Source: Halomicrobium urmianum
Lineage (GTDB): Archaea > Halobacteriota > Halobacteria > Halobacteriales > Haloarculaceae
Direction of reading: 5' to 3'
Assembly (NCBI RefSeq): GCF_020217425.1
Contig: NZ_CP084091.1
Coordinates: forward strand, 310,001-374,000
DNA: 64,000 bases
The stretch's first letter is position 1. The number at the start of each line of letters is the position of its first letter. Of the stretch, positions 43,835 through 53,434 are shown one piece after another. The notes under the pieces are model-generated. The model saw only the letters and a program-made list of their open reading frames with translations. It had not been told where the DNA came from and ran no database searches. Made by a program: the position numbers and the translations under genes.

Positions 43835-45619
43835 CTAGCGCTTCCGGTTCCGCCCGTCTTCGGGGAAGGCGTTCCCACGGGGAATCATGGACGTCTCGCA
43901 GTAGGCCTCACCGGCCTGATAGTCGACGCCCGGTTGGATGAATGGGTACGGCCCGTCTGCGGGCGTGTTCTGCGCCCGGCCGCCGTCGTCTGCGGGCTCG
44001 ATCAGCCCCGTCACCTCGTAGTCGACGGGGGAGTGGTCGTCGAGGTACTCGACGATGACGTCGATCGGTATCGTACCCTCCTCGACCTCGACGTCCCGGA
44101 ACGGAAACCCGCAGTTGCCGAGGTCGCGCTCTGGGTCGCCGGGACGGCGGAACGTCGCCACCGAGTACGTCTCCTCGGGATCGATCGGTTCGCCGTCGAT
44201 TCGCATCTCGACGAGGCGACGGCCGCGCTTGGCGGTCGGGTCGACGGTCACCTCAACGTTCGAGGAGAAGTTGCGGACCCGACCGTCTTCCTGGTCGTAT
44301 GGGTAGGGAGTGAAGTTGTCTTCGAGGAACTCCTCCATGTGGTTCGTGAGTTGCTGGCCGTACGCGACGCCGCGGGCGACGGGCGTCGTCATCGGGAAGA
44401 ACGTGTACAGCTGACCGAGCGTGATGTCGCCGGGCGGGATAGCGGTCCCGTACCGGAACCCGTGTGAGACGGCGAGGTCGGTGTCGAAGTGCGCCTGCAG
44501 TGCGTCGTTGAACAGCGTGTTCCACGCGCTCTCGAGGAACGACTGCCGGTAGAGTGGTTTTTCCGTCCGGCCGACGACCGCGTCCAGCGGTCGATCGAGC
44601 GTCCCAGCCCCCCGCTCGAATCCCGGGTCGGACTCGAAGAAGGGCGCACGCACGGCTTCGACTGTCTCCTCCGCATCGGCGTCCGGTTCCGGGGTGTGCT
44701 CGCCGTCCTCGGTCAGACAGTAGAGGTGGTGACGGAACTGCACCTCCCCGTCTCGAACTCGGAGGTCCACGCGGCCGAGCGCCTCGCCCATGCCCGACTC
44801 GACGACGACCGTTTCGGTCTCCTCGACGACGATCGGGTCGTAGGTGTACTCGTGGGTGTGCGCGCTGAACATCACGTCCACGCTCGCACAGTCCTTTGCG
44901 GCCTGGACCATCCACGGGAGGCCGATCTCGGTGACCGCGACCACGACGTCGACGCCGTCCTCGCGGGCGGCCTGTGCGGACTCTTCGAGGAGTGCGGGGT
45001 GCTTGCCGAAGCGGTACTTCCCCTCGTAGAACGCGGGCGCCATCCGGTCGACGTAGACGTTCGTCATCCCGACGACGCCCACGGAGAGTCCGCCGACTTC
45101 GAGGACGCTGTACGCGTCGTACAACCGCTCGTCGGTCTCCCAGTCGTAGAGGTTGTTCGCGAGAATCGGGGCGTCGAGACCGTCCATCAGTTCCACGAAG
45201 TTGCCGTCCTCGGCGGCCTCGTTCGAGTAATCCCAGTTGCCGGGAACGTAGACGTCGGGCGCAACGTGCTCGTTGATGGGGGCGAGCATCGCTCGCCCGT
45301 CGGTGTAGGTGGTCACGGCGGAGCCGTGGAAGGTGTCACCGCTCATCAGCGTACAGACGTCGTAGCTCTCGCGGAGCTCGTCGAGCTTGGCTGCGAGCAG
45401 TGGGATCCCGCCGCCGCGCTCGACGACGCGGTCGTCGTCCCCGAAGTCGAAGTCCGGCCTCGACGTCTGATTGTCGTAGTAGACCTGATGGCGCGGCGAT
45501 AGCTGTCCGTGGAGGTCGCTGACGTGCGCGAAGACCGCGTCGGGAGCGCCCGCGTCGTCGCCGGTAGCGTCACCGTCGAGGGACTTCCACTCGGCGATGG
45601 ACGTCTCGTTCCCGTTCAT
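43835..45619 (-). CDS. SoxB-like metallophosphoesterase (5'-nucleotidase family)
   Basis: This 594-residue two-domain hydrolase has metal-site motifs AHVSDLHGQL, SGDTFHGSA, VPGNWDYS (instead of the usual GNHD) and SAHTHEYTY, followed by the nucleotidase C-terminal domain (AVSHGFRYGTAIPPGDITLGQLYTFFPM). The pattern GDTxxGSAxxxYTxG and FRYGTxIPPGDIT resembles SoxB, the thiosulfohydrolase that releases sulfate from carrier-bound thiosulfate. There is no signal peptide, unlike bacterial SoxB. A nucleotidase or sulfohydrolase role both remain possible, and its neighbours argue for sulfur. The start is at 45619, with the next gene divergent. Confidence 0.75.
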   Translation of the reverse strand: MNGNETSIAEWKSLDGDATGDDAGAPDAVFAHVSDLHGQLSPRHQVYYDNQTSRPDFDFGDDDRVVERGGGIPLLAAKLDELRESYDVCTLMSGDTFHGSAVTTYTDGRAMLAPINEHVAPDVYVPGNWDYSNEAAEDGNFVELMDGLDAPILANNLYDWETDERLYDAYSVLEVGGLSVGVVGMTNVYVDRMAPAFYEGKYRFGKHPALLEESAQAAREDGVDVVVAVTEIGLPWMVQAAKDCASVDVMFSAHTHEYTYDPIVVEETETVVVESGMGEALGRVDLRVRDGEVQFRHHLYCLTEDGEHTPEPDADAEETVEAVRAPFFESDPGFERGAGTLDRPLDAVVGRTEKPLYRQSFLESAWNTLFNDALQAHFDTDLAVSHGFRYGTAIPPGDITLGQLYTFFPMTTPVARGVAYGQQLTNHMEEFLEDNFTPYPYDQEDGRVRNFSSNVEVTVDPTAKRGRRLVEMRIDGEPIDPEETYSVATFRRPGDPERDLGNCGFPFRDVEVEEGTIPIDVIVEYLDDHSPVDYEVTGLIEPADDGGRAQNTPADGPYPFIQPGVDYQAGEAYCETSMIPRGNAFPEDGRNRKR

Positions 45620-45778
45620 CGTGGGGCGGTTGCAGGTACGCCCTCCGACCGTTCAAGACTTGTGCCTAATTTTGAAAGTACCGTACAACGCCATCTGCCG
45701 ACACTGTCTCACCGAGATCAGACTCCACGTCTGCGAAGCACTACTCCAGTGCCGGGAACGGAAACGAGTGAATAGTTT

Positions 45779-45796
45779 CAATTTCTACTATAAGTC
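45779..45796. repeat. Copy of the ATAGTTTCAATTTCT motif
   Basis: ATAGTTTCAATTTCTACTATA-like sequence about 65-80 bp before the TauE start. It closely matches the right arm of the 86-bp inverted repeat at 53183-53268. It is A+T-rich in a G+C-rich region and may be a promoter element or a solo transposon end. Confidence 0.4.
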
Positions 45797-45857
45797 TGGA
45801 CGCCGTAGTATTGTCTGCAAAGATGCACGGACCGAACCGATCCCGGAGACGGTACCG

Positions 45858-46643
45858 ATGACGAGTAACTGGGTAACGACGGGGCTGTCTTCGGTCGTCA
45901 TCCTCGTCGCGTCCGTGGTTCACGGTATTGCTGGCTTCGGTTTCGCGCAGGTGTCGATGGGACTGATGCCGCTGTTTCGGTCGCCCTCGAGCGCGTCGAT
46001 CATCTTCACGGCGACGGCGGTGGTGAGCAACGCCCGCGTCTGGTGGAGCGTCCGGGACGCGTTCGACTGGCGAAAGTGGATCGTCCCCGTCGGCGGGCTC
46101 GTCGTCGGGATGCCGCTCGGTATCTACGTGTTCAGTCGGTTCGACGAGGCGCAGATGCGCGTCGCCATCGGGGCCGTCCTCGTGGTAGCGGTCGTCGTCG
46201 TGGGAGCGACTCAGCAACTCGACGTCGTCACGGACTGGATCGAAGCGAGAGACTACCGACCGGGGAAGATTATCGGTGCGACGGCTGGTCTCCTCGCGGG
46301 GATTTTCGGCGGTGCCGTCGCCGTTCCCGGCCCGCCGATGATCGTTTACGGGGCGTTCATGTCGGCCAGCGGGTTCTGGAGCGACGAAGAGATGAAGGCC
46401 ACGTTCACCGCCTTCTTCGGAACGCTCATGCTGTATCGGCTGGGGAGTCTCACGTATACCGGGTCGGTGACGACGCCACTGATGATCGAGGCCGCCGTCG
46501 CGATTCCGATGGTGTTCCTCGGTGCCTGGGTCGGCGTGTACATCTTCGACCACATCCCCGAGCGCATCTTCCAGTGGCTCGTGCTGGTACTGCTGACCGT
46601 GAACGCGTTCGTCCTCCTGTTCACGGCAGTTCCGGAACTCTGA
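45858..46643 (+). CDS. TauE/SafE-family sulfite exporter
   Basis: This 261-residue protein has eight hydrophobic segments and both family repeats (VASVVHGIAGFGFAQVSMGLM, and LAGIFGGAVAVPGPPMIVYG). TauE/SafE proteins export sulfite, sulfoacetate or related anions. I use ATG 45858, where the first helix begins. A longer frame to 45597 overlaps the divergent gene. Placed beside persulfide dioxygenase, which makes sulfite, its likely job is to remove that product. Confidence 0.88.
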   Translation: MTSNWVTTGLSSVVILVASVVHGIAGFGFAQVSMGLMPLFRSPSSASIIFTATAVVSNARVWWSVRDAFDWRKWIVPVGGLVVGMPLGIYVFSRFDEAQMRVAIGAVLVVAVVVVGATQQLDVVTDWIEARDYRPGKIIGATAGLLAGIFGGAVAVPGPPMIVYGAFMSASGFWSDEEMKATFTAFFGTLMLYRLGSLTYTGSVTTPLMIEAAVAIPMVFLGAWVGVYIFDHIPERIFQWLVLVLLTVNAFVLLFTAVPEL

Positions 46644-47172
46644 CCGCATTCAGCTGTCCTCTGTACGAGGACTTCGGCCCTCCCGCTACGTGCTACGCTG
46701 GTTGTGACCAGAAGGCAGCGTCGTACCGGCGCTGATCCGTGTGCTCTCCGGACGCCGGTCGGGTGCTCATCGCGTTCCGACGGCTCTCGGCGTATTTCCG
46801 GAGGATCACGGCACAGACCTGGCAGCGATCGTCATCGTGGTTCTCACGTCCTTCGGCGCATTCGAGGCGGACAGGGCCGCAAACGCGGCGTGGAACGTTC
46901 TCCCTCGCGGCCTCGACGCCGCAGGAGTGGGACGCCCCGAACCAGCGGCCGCAGAATCGCACATCGGTTCTGACGGGCTGCGGAAATCGCTTCGCGATTT
47001 TCGAACGCCCGTGGAGATTGCGCGCCCCGCGGACGCCCGGGCATCTGCAAAGCGCGTTCGTGAGATGTGATCTCACGGGCTGTCAGACGCAGTCTGATAC
47101 CGTCGTGAGAGCGGGAAGCCCTGTCCTCACAGAGCGAACGGCGTCAGCCGTGAGCGAGCAGGGCAGGGTCGT
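46644..47172. other. Palindrome-rich intergenic region
   Basis: No gene is firmly supported. A leftward frame (46693-47076) with several Cys ends with a plausible ..RCQVCAVILRKYAES but lacks family resemblance. The right part holds several short perfect or near-perfect inverted repeats: AAATCGCTTCGCGATTT (46984-47000), GTGAGATGTGATCTCAC (47060-47076) and TGTCAGACGCAGTCTGATA (47081-47099, one mismatch). They lie downstream of both convergent genes and could act as terminators or belong to the dispersed palindrome family. Confidence 0.45.
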
Positions 47173-49830
47173 TCACCGGAATCGGCCGAGCAGCTCGTAA
47201 TCGTGATCCGGAGTGTACCGGCGGAACAGCAGACTGTTCGACAGCACCGACACGCTCGAGAAGGCCATCGCGCCGGCGGCGAGCACGGGCTGGAGCAGCC
47301 CGAGTGAAGCCAGCGGGATCATCGCCGTGTTGTAGCCGAGCGCCCACACGAGGTTCTGCTTGATCTTCTGGAGCGTCGCGTCCGAGATGCGGATGGCCTT
47401 CACCACGTCGAGCGGGTCGTCACGCATCAGCGTCACGTCCGCCGCTTCGATGGCGACGTCCGTCCCGCTCCCGATAGCGGTCCCGACGGTCGCGACCGCG
47501 AGCGCGGGCGCGTCGTTGACGCCGTCGCCCACCATCATCGCCTTGCGACCGTCGCCCTGAATGGCCTCGACGGCGTCGGATTTGTCCTCGGGGAGGACCT
47601 CCGCGCGGACGTTCTCGGGGTCGATGCCGACCTGCTCGGCGACGGAGCGGGCGGTCCGTTCGTTGTCACCGGTGATCATCATCACGTCGACGCCGCGCTC
47701 CTGCAGTTGGCTCACAGCCTCCGCCGCACTGTCTTTGATCGTGTCGGCGTCGGCGACCACACCGACGAGCTCGTCCTCGTAGGCGACGAGCATCGCCGTC
47801 TTCCCCTCGTTCTCGAGGTGCTCCATCGTCTCCTGGGCGGGCGAGGGGTCGATTCCGTTGTCGCGGAGGAGTTTCCGATTGCCGACCAGCACCTCGCTGT
47901 CACCGACGGTCGCTTTGATACCGTGGCCGGGGACGTTCTCGAAGTCGTCCGGGTCGGTCACGTCGACGTCGCGCTCTCTGGCTCCGTCGACGATGGCCCG
48001 TGCGAGCGGGTGTTCGCTCCCGCTCTCGGCCGTGGCTGCGAGCCGCAACACGTCGTCCTCGCTGAGGCGGTCACGTGCGGTCAGTTGGCCGCCGTCGGAT
48101 CGGCGATCCGACGAGGACCCGCGCGCACCGCTCGCGGGACCGCCGTCGGCTGCCGGCTCTCCACCGTCCGCGACAGGTTGGCCGTCACTGTCGAAGACGA
48201 CGACGTCGGTCAGTTCCATCTCGCCTTTCGTCAGCGTGCCCGTCTTGTCGAAGACGACCGTGTCGACGTCCTTCGCACGTTCGAGGACGTCACCGCCCTT
48301 GAACAGGACGCCGTTCTGGGCACCGATCGTCGTCCCGACCATCGTTGCAGCGGGCGTCGCTAGCCCGAGCGCACAGGGACAGGCGATCAACACGGACGAC
48401 GCGAAGACGATGAGCGCGAACTCGAAGACTGAGACGGTGCCACCAGCCACGGCCGGTCCGCCAGCGACCGCTCCCCAGAGCGGGAGCCAGTCGACGAACC
48501 CGGCGAGTGCTTCGGGGAACAGGAACCACACAGTGCCCCACAGCAACGCGTTCGCGATGACCGCGGGGACGAAGTACGCCGAGATACGGTCCGCCAGGTT
48601 CTGGATGTCGGGCTGGCGCGACTGGGCTTCCTTGACCGTCTGGACGATCTGCTGGAGCGCCGTGTCCGCACCGACCTTCGTCGCCTCGACGACGAGGACG
48701 CCGTTCTCGTTGATCGTCGAGCCCACGACCTCGTCGCCCTCGCCTTTCTCGACGGGGACCGACTCGCCGGTGACCATCGACTCGTCGACGGCGCTCTGGC
48801 CGTCGACGACGACGCCGTCGGTGGGAATCTGCTCGCCGGGACGGACCTTCATGCGGTCGCCGACGGTGACGTCTTCCAGTGGCACTTCCGCTTCGGTACC
48901 GTCATCGTCGACGAGGGTGGCCGTCTCGGCCTCCATCTCGAGGAGCTTCCGAAGGGCGTCGCCTGCCTGCCCTTTCGAGCGGGCTTCGAGGTAGTTCCCG
49001 AGGGTGATGAACACGAGGATCAACGCGGCAGTGTCGAAATACAGGCTCCCCGCGATCAGTCCGGCAAGCACCGCGACCGAGTAGAGATACGCAGTCGACG
49101 AACCCAGCGCGATGAGAACGTCCATGTTGGCGCGCCCGTTGTTGACCAGCGCGTTGTACGAGTTCCTGTAGAACGGCCAGCCGAGCACGGCCTGAACGGG
49201 CGTCGCCAGCAGGAACTCGACCCACCCGAACTCGACGCCGAAGATCGTCTCGGGGAGGATTCCGCCGCCGAGCAGAAACTTCTCCGCGAGGAAAAACAGC
49301 ATCGGGGCCGAGAGCGCGGCTCCGAACAGCGTCAGTCGAAGCTGTTTTCGGATCTCGCCCTGTCGTGCGGCGTCCCGGGCATCGGCACCCGATTCACCGC
49401 CGTCGCTGTCTTCGCGGACCGGCGAGTAACCGGCGTCCTCGATAGCGTCGTAGAGCGCGTCGAGGGACGTGTCCGCGGGGTTGTACCTGACCTGCGCTTC
49501 GTCGGTGGCGAAGTTCGCGTCGGCCGCGATAACGCCCGGCGTGTTCTCGAGTGCGGTCTCGTTCGTCTGCACGCAGTTGGCACAGGTCATATCGGAGATG
49601 CCTATGGTCACCGTGTCAGACACCGCACCGTAGCCGGCGTCCTCGATCGCCTCATAGATCTCAGCGAGCGATACCTCGTCAGGGTCGTACTCGACGGAAC
49701 CCTCGTCCGTGGCGAAGTTGGCGTTCGCCTCGACGACGCCGTCGAGCGACTCCAGGGCGTCGCCAACTGTCCCCGAGCAGTTGGCACAGGTCATCCCTGT
49801 GATGTCGAGATGTGCTGTACGTGTTTCCAT
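47173..49830 (-). CDS. copA: Copper-exporting P1B-type ATPase
   Basis: This 885-residue Cu+ exporter has two N-terminal HMA domains ([10 protein letters not shown] near residue 13 and [10 protein letters not shown] near 80), eight membrane helices, the CPC site in [14 protein letters not shown] (about 482-484), [10 protein letters not shown] (about 527) and SEHPLARAI with the normal [13 protein letters not shown] and the C-terminal residues [31 protein letters not shown] follow. A Gly/Ser/Asp-rich insert of about 35 residues (about 553-588) is encoded by palindromic DNA at 48093-48138. CopZ is encoded divergently at 50272. Confidence 0.95.
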   Translation of the reverse strand: METRTAHLDITGMTCANCSGTVGDALESLDGVVEANANFATDEGSVEYDPDEVSLAEIYEAIEDAGYGAVSDTVTIGISDMTCANCVQTNETALENTPGVIAADANFATDEAQVRYNPADTSLDALYDAIEDAGYSPVREDSDGGESGADARDAARQGEIRKQLRLTLFGAALSAPMLFFLAEKFLLGGGILPETIFGVEFGWVEFLLATPVQAVLGWPFYRNSYNALVNNGRANMDVLIALGSSTAYLYSVAVLAGLIAGSLYFDTAALILVFITLGNYLEARSKGQAGDALRKLLEMEAETATLVDDDGTEAEVPLEDVTVGDRMKVRPGEQIPTDGVVVDGQSAVDESMVTGESVPVEKGEGDEVVGSTINENGVLVVEATKVGADTALQQIVQTVKEAQSRQPDIQNLADRISAYFVPAVIANALLWGTVWFLFPEALAGFVDWLPLWGAVAGGPAVAGGTVSVFEFALIVFASSVLIACPCALGLATPAATMVGTTIGAQNGVLFKGGDVLERAKDVDTVVFDKTGTLTKGEMELTDVVVFDSDGQPVADGGEPAADGGPASGARGSSSDRRSDGGQLTARDRLSEDDVLRLAATAESGSEHPLARAIVDGARERDVDVTDPDDFENVPGHGIKATVGDSEVLVGNRKLLRDNGIDPSPAQETMEHLENEGKTAMLVAYEDELVGVVADADTIKDSAAEAVSQLQERGVDVMMITGDNERTARSVAEQVGIDPENVRAEVLPEDKSDAVEAIQGDGRKAMMVGDGVNDAPALAVATVGTAIGSGTDVAIEAADVTLMRDDPLDVVKAIRISDATLQKIKQNLVWALGYNTAMIPLASLGLLQPVLAAGAMAFSSVSVLSNSLLFRRYTPDHDYELLGRFR
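48093..48138. repeat. Palindromic insert in the copA nucleotide domain
   Basis: CGTCGGATC-GGC-GATCCGACG (48093-48113, 9-3-9, perfect) is followed by CCCGCG-n9-CGCGGG (48118-48138). They encode part of the Gly/Ser-rich insert ([14 protein letters not shown]) before [14 protein letters not shown] and keep the frame. Confidence 0.65.
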
Positions 49831-50271
49831 GTCATACTAGAGGGGCTACTCCGTTAGGTGAGTTTCTACTAGTATAGTTGGGGTAACCGACGGCGTTTAC
49901 TTTCGATTCCAAACCCAAGTCAGCGCTACACGCCCCCTTCGAGACGTTGGCGTCGGTCCTCGAATCGACTCTGACACGAGTGAAGCGGGTGGCGATCTGG
50001 CCTCCTGGAGCCGTGTGACGCGATCCGAGACGGCTGACCCCGACGGTCACTTTCCCCGCCGATCGCGCTGAACGGCCGGCAGACGTTCTCAGCTAACGGC
50101 GAGAGAATTCCCGTGTTCGTTTCGTTCAGGTCCCAGAGACCGGTCGAAACGGACGCAGGATCCGATACTATTCCCCAGAAGATACTTTGGAATCCGTCGT
50201 TTCGCAACCGCTCGAACAGCACTATCGAAGCAGAAAACGACAAAGAGGAGCCGTCCGTATTTCTCACCGGA
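49831..50271. promoter_or_regulatory. Divergent copA-copZ promoter region
   Basis: A 440-bp gap lies between the start codons. It has an A+T-rich stretch near 49865-49885 on the copA side and GATACTATT..GATACTTT near 50162-50182 on the copZ side. No supported gene and no single clear operator. A copper regulator is not in the window. Confidence 0.4.
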
Positions 50272-50469
50272 ATGAGCCAGAAGATCACCGTCGAGGGAAT
50301 GACTTGCGGCCACTGTGAACAGACAGTCGAAGAGGCGCTTCAGGGCGTGTCTGGCGTGACTGACGCCACCGCCGATCGCGAGGCCGAACAGGCGAGGGTC
50401 GACGGTGACGCCGACGTCACGGCCCTCGTGCAAGCCGTCGAAGACGCTGGATACACGGCCCACGCCTGA
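50272..50469 (+). CDS. copZ: Copper chaperone
   Basis: This 65-residue HMA-domain carrier has the Cu site GMTCGHCEQT (Cys12, Cys15). Its length and fold match CopZ, which delivers Cu+ to CopA. ATG 50272 gives the standard family start (MSQKITVEGM). The frame is open further upstream but the extension is unlike the family. Confidence 0.92.
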   Translation: MSQKITVEGMTCGHCEQTVEEALQGVSGVTDATADREAEQARVDGDADVTALVQAVEDAGYTAHA

Positions 50470-50778
50470 GATCGCACGGACCGATCGCGGCCGACCGCCC
50501 CGCCGTTCTCTTCCGAATCCGCCCGTCCGGCGTTGTTGAAACTCTCAGTCGGCGATAGGTTTCAGCAGTCGTGCTGACTCGATGGAAACGCTGCTACGCC
50601 GTGAGGGCGGGAAGTGAATACAGCGCGCGTATCATAGAAGTCACTCCAGATCAGGGACACCTGAAACAGTCGAGACAGACTATCCGTCCAGTCGAGCGCC
50701 ACGAGCGCACGACTGTCGCTCCGACACCTCTCGAAGTCCGCATACTGTTTTACTCCTTGACGTAGTCACTATGGCGTA
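50470..50778. other. Intergenic region without a recognised gene
   Basis: About 310 bp. No supported frame. A GCGTAGT repeat and an A+T-poor stretch are seen, but nothing I can assign. Confidence 0.3.
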
Positions 50779-51342
50779 GTGGCAGGGGAGAGACCGTCCG
50801 AGAGGGAGGAGCCAGAGTCCGACGAGAGCGATGTCGAGGACTTACTCGATCGACTCGAGGACCTCGAGAAGACGGCCGATTCACAGGAAGAGCGCCGGGT
50901 CATTCGACAGACCATCAGAACCCTCGACAGACTGTCAGCCCGTCGTATCTTCGGTATCGACGACCTAGTCCAGCAGATCGTCGGTGGGATCGTTCTCTCC
51001 GCGCCGTTCGTCGTCACCGAGGAGGTCTGGAACCTCGCCGCGTCGATGAACTGGATTCAGTGGATCATCACGGTCTTCATGGTAGTCATGATCGGTTACG
51101 GCACCCTATATAGGGCGGATGACGAACGCGCCCCCGAATGGGAGGAGTCGATCGCCGGACTCCCGCTCCGGTTCGTCTCGCTACTGCTCATATCGTACCT
51201 CTCGGTGGCGATGCTGGGGTTCCTATTCGACGCGCCCACGACGTTCGAGGCAACTCCGCTGACGACGGCGAAAGCCATCTCGATTGGAGCCATCTTCAGC
51301 GTCGTCGGCGCCGCGACCGCAGACTCACTCTTCGGCGGGTGA
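50779..51342 (+). CDS. DUF2391-family membrane protein
   Basis: This 187-residue protein has an acidic coiled-coil N-terminus (EDLLDRLEDLEKTADSQEE, RQTIRTLDRLSARR) and then four membrane helices (QIVGGIVLSAPFVVTEEVW, WIITVFMVVMIGYGTLY, LRFVSLLLISYLSVAMLGFLF, AISIGAIFSVVGAATADSL). This layout is that of the DUF2391 family, whose role is unknown. Translation starts at GTG 50779. The ATG 8 bases before it reads into a stop. Confidence 0.8.
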   Translation: MAGERPSEREEPESDESDVEDLLDRLEDLEKTADSQEERRVIRQTIRTLDRLSARRIFGIDDLVQQIVGGIVLSAPFVVTEEVWNLAASMNWIQWIITVFMVVMIGYGTLYRADDERAPEWEESIAGLPLRFVSLLLISYLSVAMLGFLFDAPTTFEATPLTTAKAISIGAIFSVVGAATADSLFGG

Positions 51343-51347
51343 GCTAA

Positions 51348-51457
51348 CCCACGACTAAACAGTAGTTGCTGAATTGGTTCATTAGCTCTTCCAGTGCATC
51401 ATAGAACTGATCGGATGCAGCTCGGACGGCGTCTGCTTCGGTACTTGATTGACTCAT
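51348..51457 (-). pseudogene. Short N-terminal fragment, possibly of an NTF2-like protein
   Basis: ATG 51457 begins MSQSSTEADAVRAASDQFYDALEELMNQ and ends after 37 residues. The helix pattern ADAVRAASDQFYDALE is that of SnoaL/YybH (NTF2-like) proteins, which continue for about 130 residues. The frame instead runs into unrelated sequence near 51375. The remainder is not found nearby. Low certainty. Confidence 0.4.
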
Positions 51458-51559
51458 GTGCTGTGTCTCTCCATGCTCACACAGGATGCCCACTCGTGTG
51501 AACTGGTAATATTTTCTCGCTGTAATGGTGTGACGAGTTACTGAGTGACTCACGACCAA

Positions 51560-51691
51560 TCAGGCCGGAAGAGACGAGCGCGTATCCCCGCCTTCCCGTG
51601 AGTGACGACCGACCAGGACTGCGAGGACAGTGAGGCCGATCGCTTCGAGTATCGCCAGCGCCGGTGAGCCGTTCGCTTCCGTGGTTTTCAT
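51560..51691 (-). CDS. Possible 43-residue single-helix membrane protein
   Basis: The leftward ATG 51691 reads MKTTEANGSPALAILEAIGL, TVLAVLVGRHSREGG and ends after 43 residues. There is one hydrophobic helix and a positively charged tail. It is too short for family assignment but stands between genes and has no better-coding overlap. Confidence 0.35.
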   Translation of the reverse strand: MKTTEANGSPALAILEAIGLTVLAVLVGRHSREGGDTRSSLPA

Positions 51692-51779
51692 AGCAACGGA
51701 GTTCGGGGGTCGATCCTGGACTTCCCCCTATAGCCGTCTTTCAGCAGACCTAACTACCCACTCTCAGGACCGTCCTGCA

Positions 51780-52429
51780 TGCCCTCCGTGACCGAGATCG
51801 AACCGCCACAGGAAGCAGTCGGTGTCGCAGAGCGATATCTCCGGCGCGAACGTTCCCTGAACGGACTCGTCGTCGTCCTGGTGATCTCGCTGTTTTTGGG
51901 GACGTACCTGATGACGACACTGCTGCCCGCAGCAGTCGTCGCAGTGGTCTTGCTCATCGTTGCTCGGGCGCCAGTCCTCCAGTCACGTGGCACGGTCCGC
52001 CTCCGAACGACCGACGACCCCGAGACGGTCGTCGACTCGTTCACCGGTCCGACGCCACCGGTGCTCGCGTTCCAGTGGGGACCCGCGGACGAAGTGACGA
52101 CGTCGGACGACACAGTCACGTACCGGCTGTCGTACCTGTATGGCCTGCGAACCGCCGAGATGACGGTCCACAGGGAGTCGAACGCCGCACCGAACGGGAC
52201 GCGACGCGTCGAAATAGCCGTCACGGCGAACGACCGGCCGTGGGCGACGTACACGGCGGCGATCTGCCCCAGCGACGACCACACTGTCGTCGACGTCGAG
52301 TACGAATCGAACCGTCGCTTCGGCCTGCGACGTCTCCCACAGCAGTTCGTCGCCGACCGGTACCGCGACGACGTCCTAGCCGCTCAGGGATACACCGTCG
52401 TCGAGCGCACCTCTCACTTCGGCCGCTGA
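51780..52429 (+). CDS. Haloarchaeal membrane protein of unknown function
   Basis: This 216-residue protein has a polar N-terminus with an amphipathic helix, two adjacent membrane helices (LNGLVVVLVISLFLGTYLM and LPAAVVAVVLLIVARA, residues about 28-62), then a beta-rich soluble domain (RGTVRLRTTDDPETVVDSF, FQWGPADEV, RRVEIAVTANDRPWATYTAAI) and a basic tail. Likely a real gene from codon use and topology. Function not recognised. Confidence 0.65.
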
Positions 52430-52599
52430 AACGGGTTTTCGCACACTCGGGAAGGGTACCCAGCATACCAATTGCTGATCCAATATTTCTGGCCTGAAGC
52501 CAGTAACTCTTTACTACGAAGTACAGTGGCAGAACTGATCGGTATCTCGTTACCGGACGGTGCCCGAGGGGGCTGTCCGTCGGACGCAGTCGCCGCTGC

Positions 52600-53019
52600 T
52601 CATCGAGCGACGATCACAGGGACGGGCGACTGGCGAAACACTCTCTGGGCGACGTTCCCGACGACCAGACGATCAGCCAACGTGCCGCTGTGGCTCCCGA
52701 TGACGACCGCATCGAAGTCGTCAGCTCTGTTCAGAATTGTCCGAGACGGATGTCCCAGTTGCACCTCGGTAGTGAGCTCGACGTCGTACTCGGCGGCGAG
52801 TTCCCGGGCGTCGTCGAACACCTCCTCCGCGCGCTCCTCGGCGGCTTCTTCGAGGTCCTCCTCGAGGGCGAGTGCCGTGGCTGCTACCCCCCACGACGAC
52901 GGCCCGCCGGCGACGTGCAAGACGGTGATCTCCGCGTCGGGATGGTTCTCGAGGGCGTACTCGAGCGCTCGCTGGGCCATCTCCGAGTCGTTCATCGGAA
53001 CGAGGATTCGCGAAAGCAT
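52600..53019 (-). CDS. Universal stress protein A (UspA) family
   Basis: This 139-residue single USP domain has RILVPMNDSEMAQRALEYAL at the start and the ATP-binding signature GSHSGTLADRLVVGNVAQRVFRQSPVPVIV (written in parts) at the end, where G-x2-G-x9-G-x-V is kept. An acidic helix (EEDLEEAAEERAEEVFDD) in the middle is typical for haloarchaeal members. It probably binds ATP and acts in stress response. No partner is evident. Confidence 0.9.
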   Translation of the reverse strand: MLSRILVPMNDSEMAQRALEYALENHPDAEITVLHVAGGPSSWGVAATALALEEDLEEAAEERAEEVFDDARELAAEYDVELTTEVQLGHPSRTILNRADDFDAVVIGSHSGTLADRLVVGNVAQRVFRQSPVPVIVAR

Positions 53020-53434
53020 GCGACGACTACGGACAGGACACGAATAAAATGGGGGCTCGCTCGCTCCGAGATGTGCGACGTCTCACCACCGGCCGCCGAA
53101 GCATCTGCAGTGTTCAGCACGACACTTCTGTCACTTGCTGGTAGATCGCGGGCTGGCGCGGTACCTTGTCACTCTCTCCTGACTATAGGAGAAATTGAAC
53201 GCACTGACACACTCGAAGGGCACCCGTGATGTCCTTCGATGTGTAAATAGTTTCAATTTCTCCTATAGATTCAGACGGCAAGTCCGACATCCCTCACAGC
53301 CTCCTTTAACGCTGGAGCCCCGTTCATTCCAGCCTGCCCACGCCGAGTCAACGACTCGAAAGCGCAGACATCTGCAACGTACCGCCGTGGTCGACAGTCG
53401 GAATGTACTTCATTCGTAGCAGCTAGTATTTGGC
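53020..53434. promoter_or_regulatory. Intergenic region with a large inverted repeat
   Basis: The main feature is the inverted repeat at 53183-53268. The rest has no convincing gene. A short A+T-rich segment sits before the lipoprotein gene at 53435, with TAGTATTTGGC close to the ATG. Confidence 0.4.
53183..53268. repeat. 86-bp segment with perfect 17-bp inverted arms
   Basis: CTATAGGAGAAATTGAA (53183-53199) and its exact complement TTCAATTTCTCCTATAG (53252-53268) enclose 52 bp. That interior contains a second imperfect pair (ACACTCGAAGG / CCTTCGATGTGT). The right arm is similar to 45779-45796. It could be a miniature transposon, a strong cruciform, or a terminator for the UspA side. Confidence 0.6.

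Noticed and set aside
45597-45857. Extended N-terminus of the TauE/SafE protein
   Set aside because: It overlaps the divergent SoxB-like gene start and is polar, unlike the family; ATG 45858 opens the first membrane helix.
46693-47076. Leftward 127-codon Cys-containing frame between TauE and copA
   Set aside because: No family resemblance, Arg-rich, and it crosses several palindromes; kept only as a remark in the intergenic entry.
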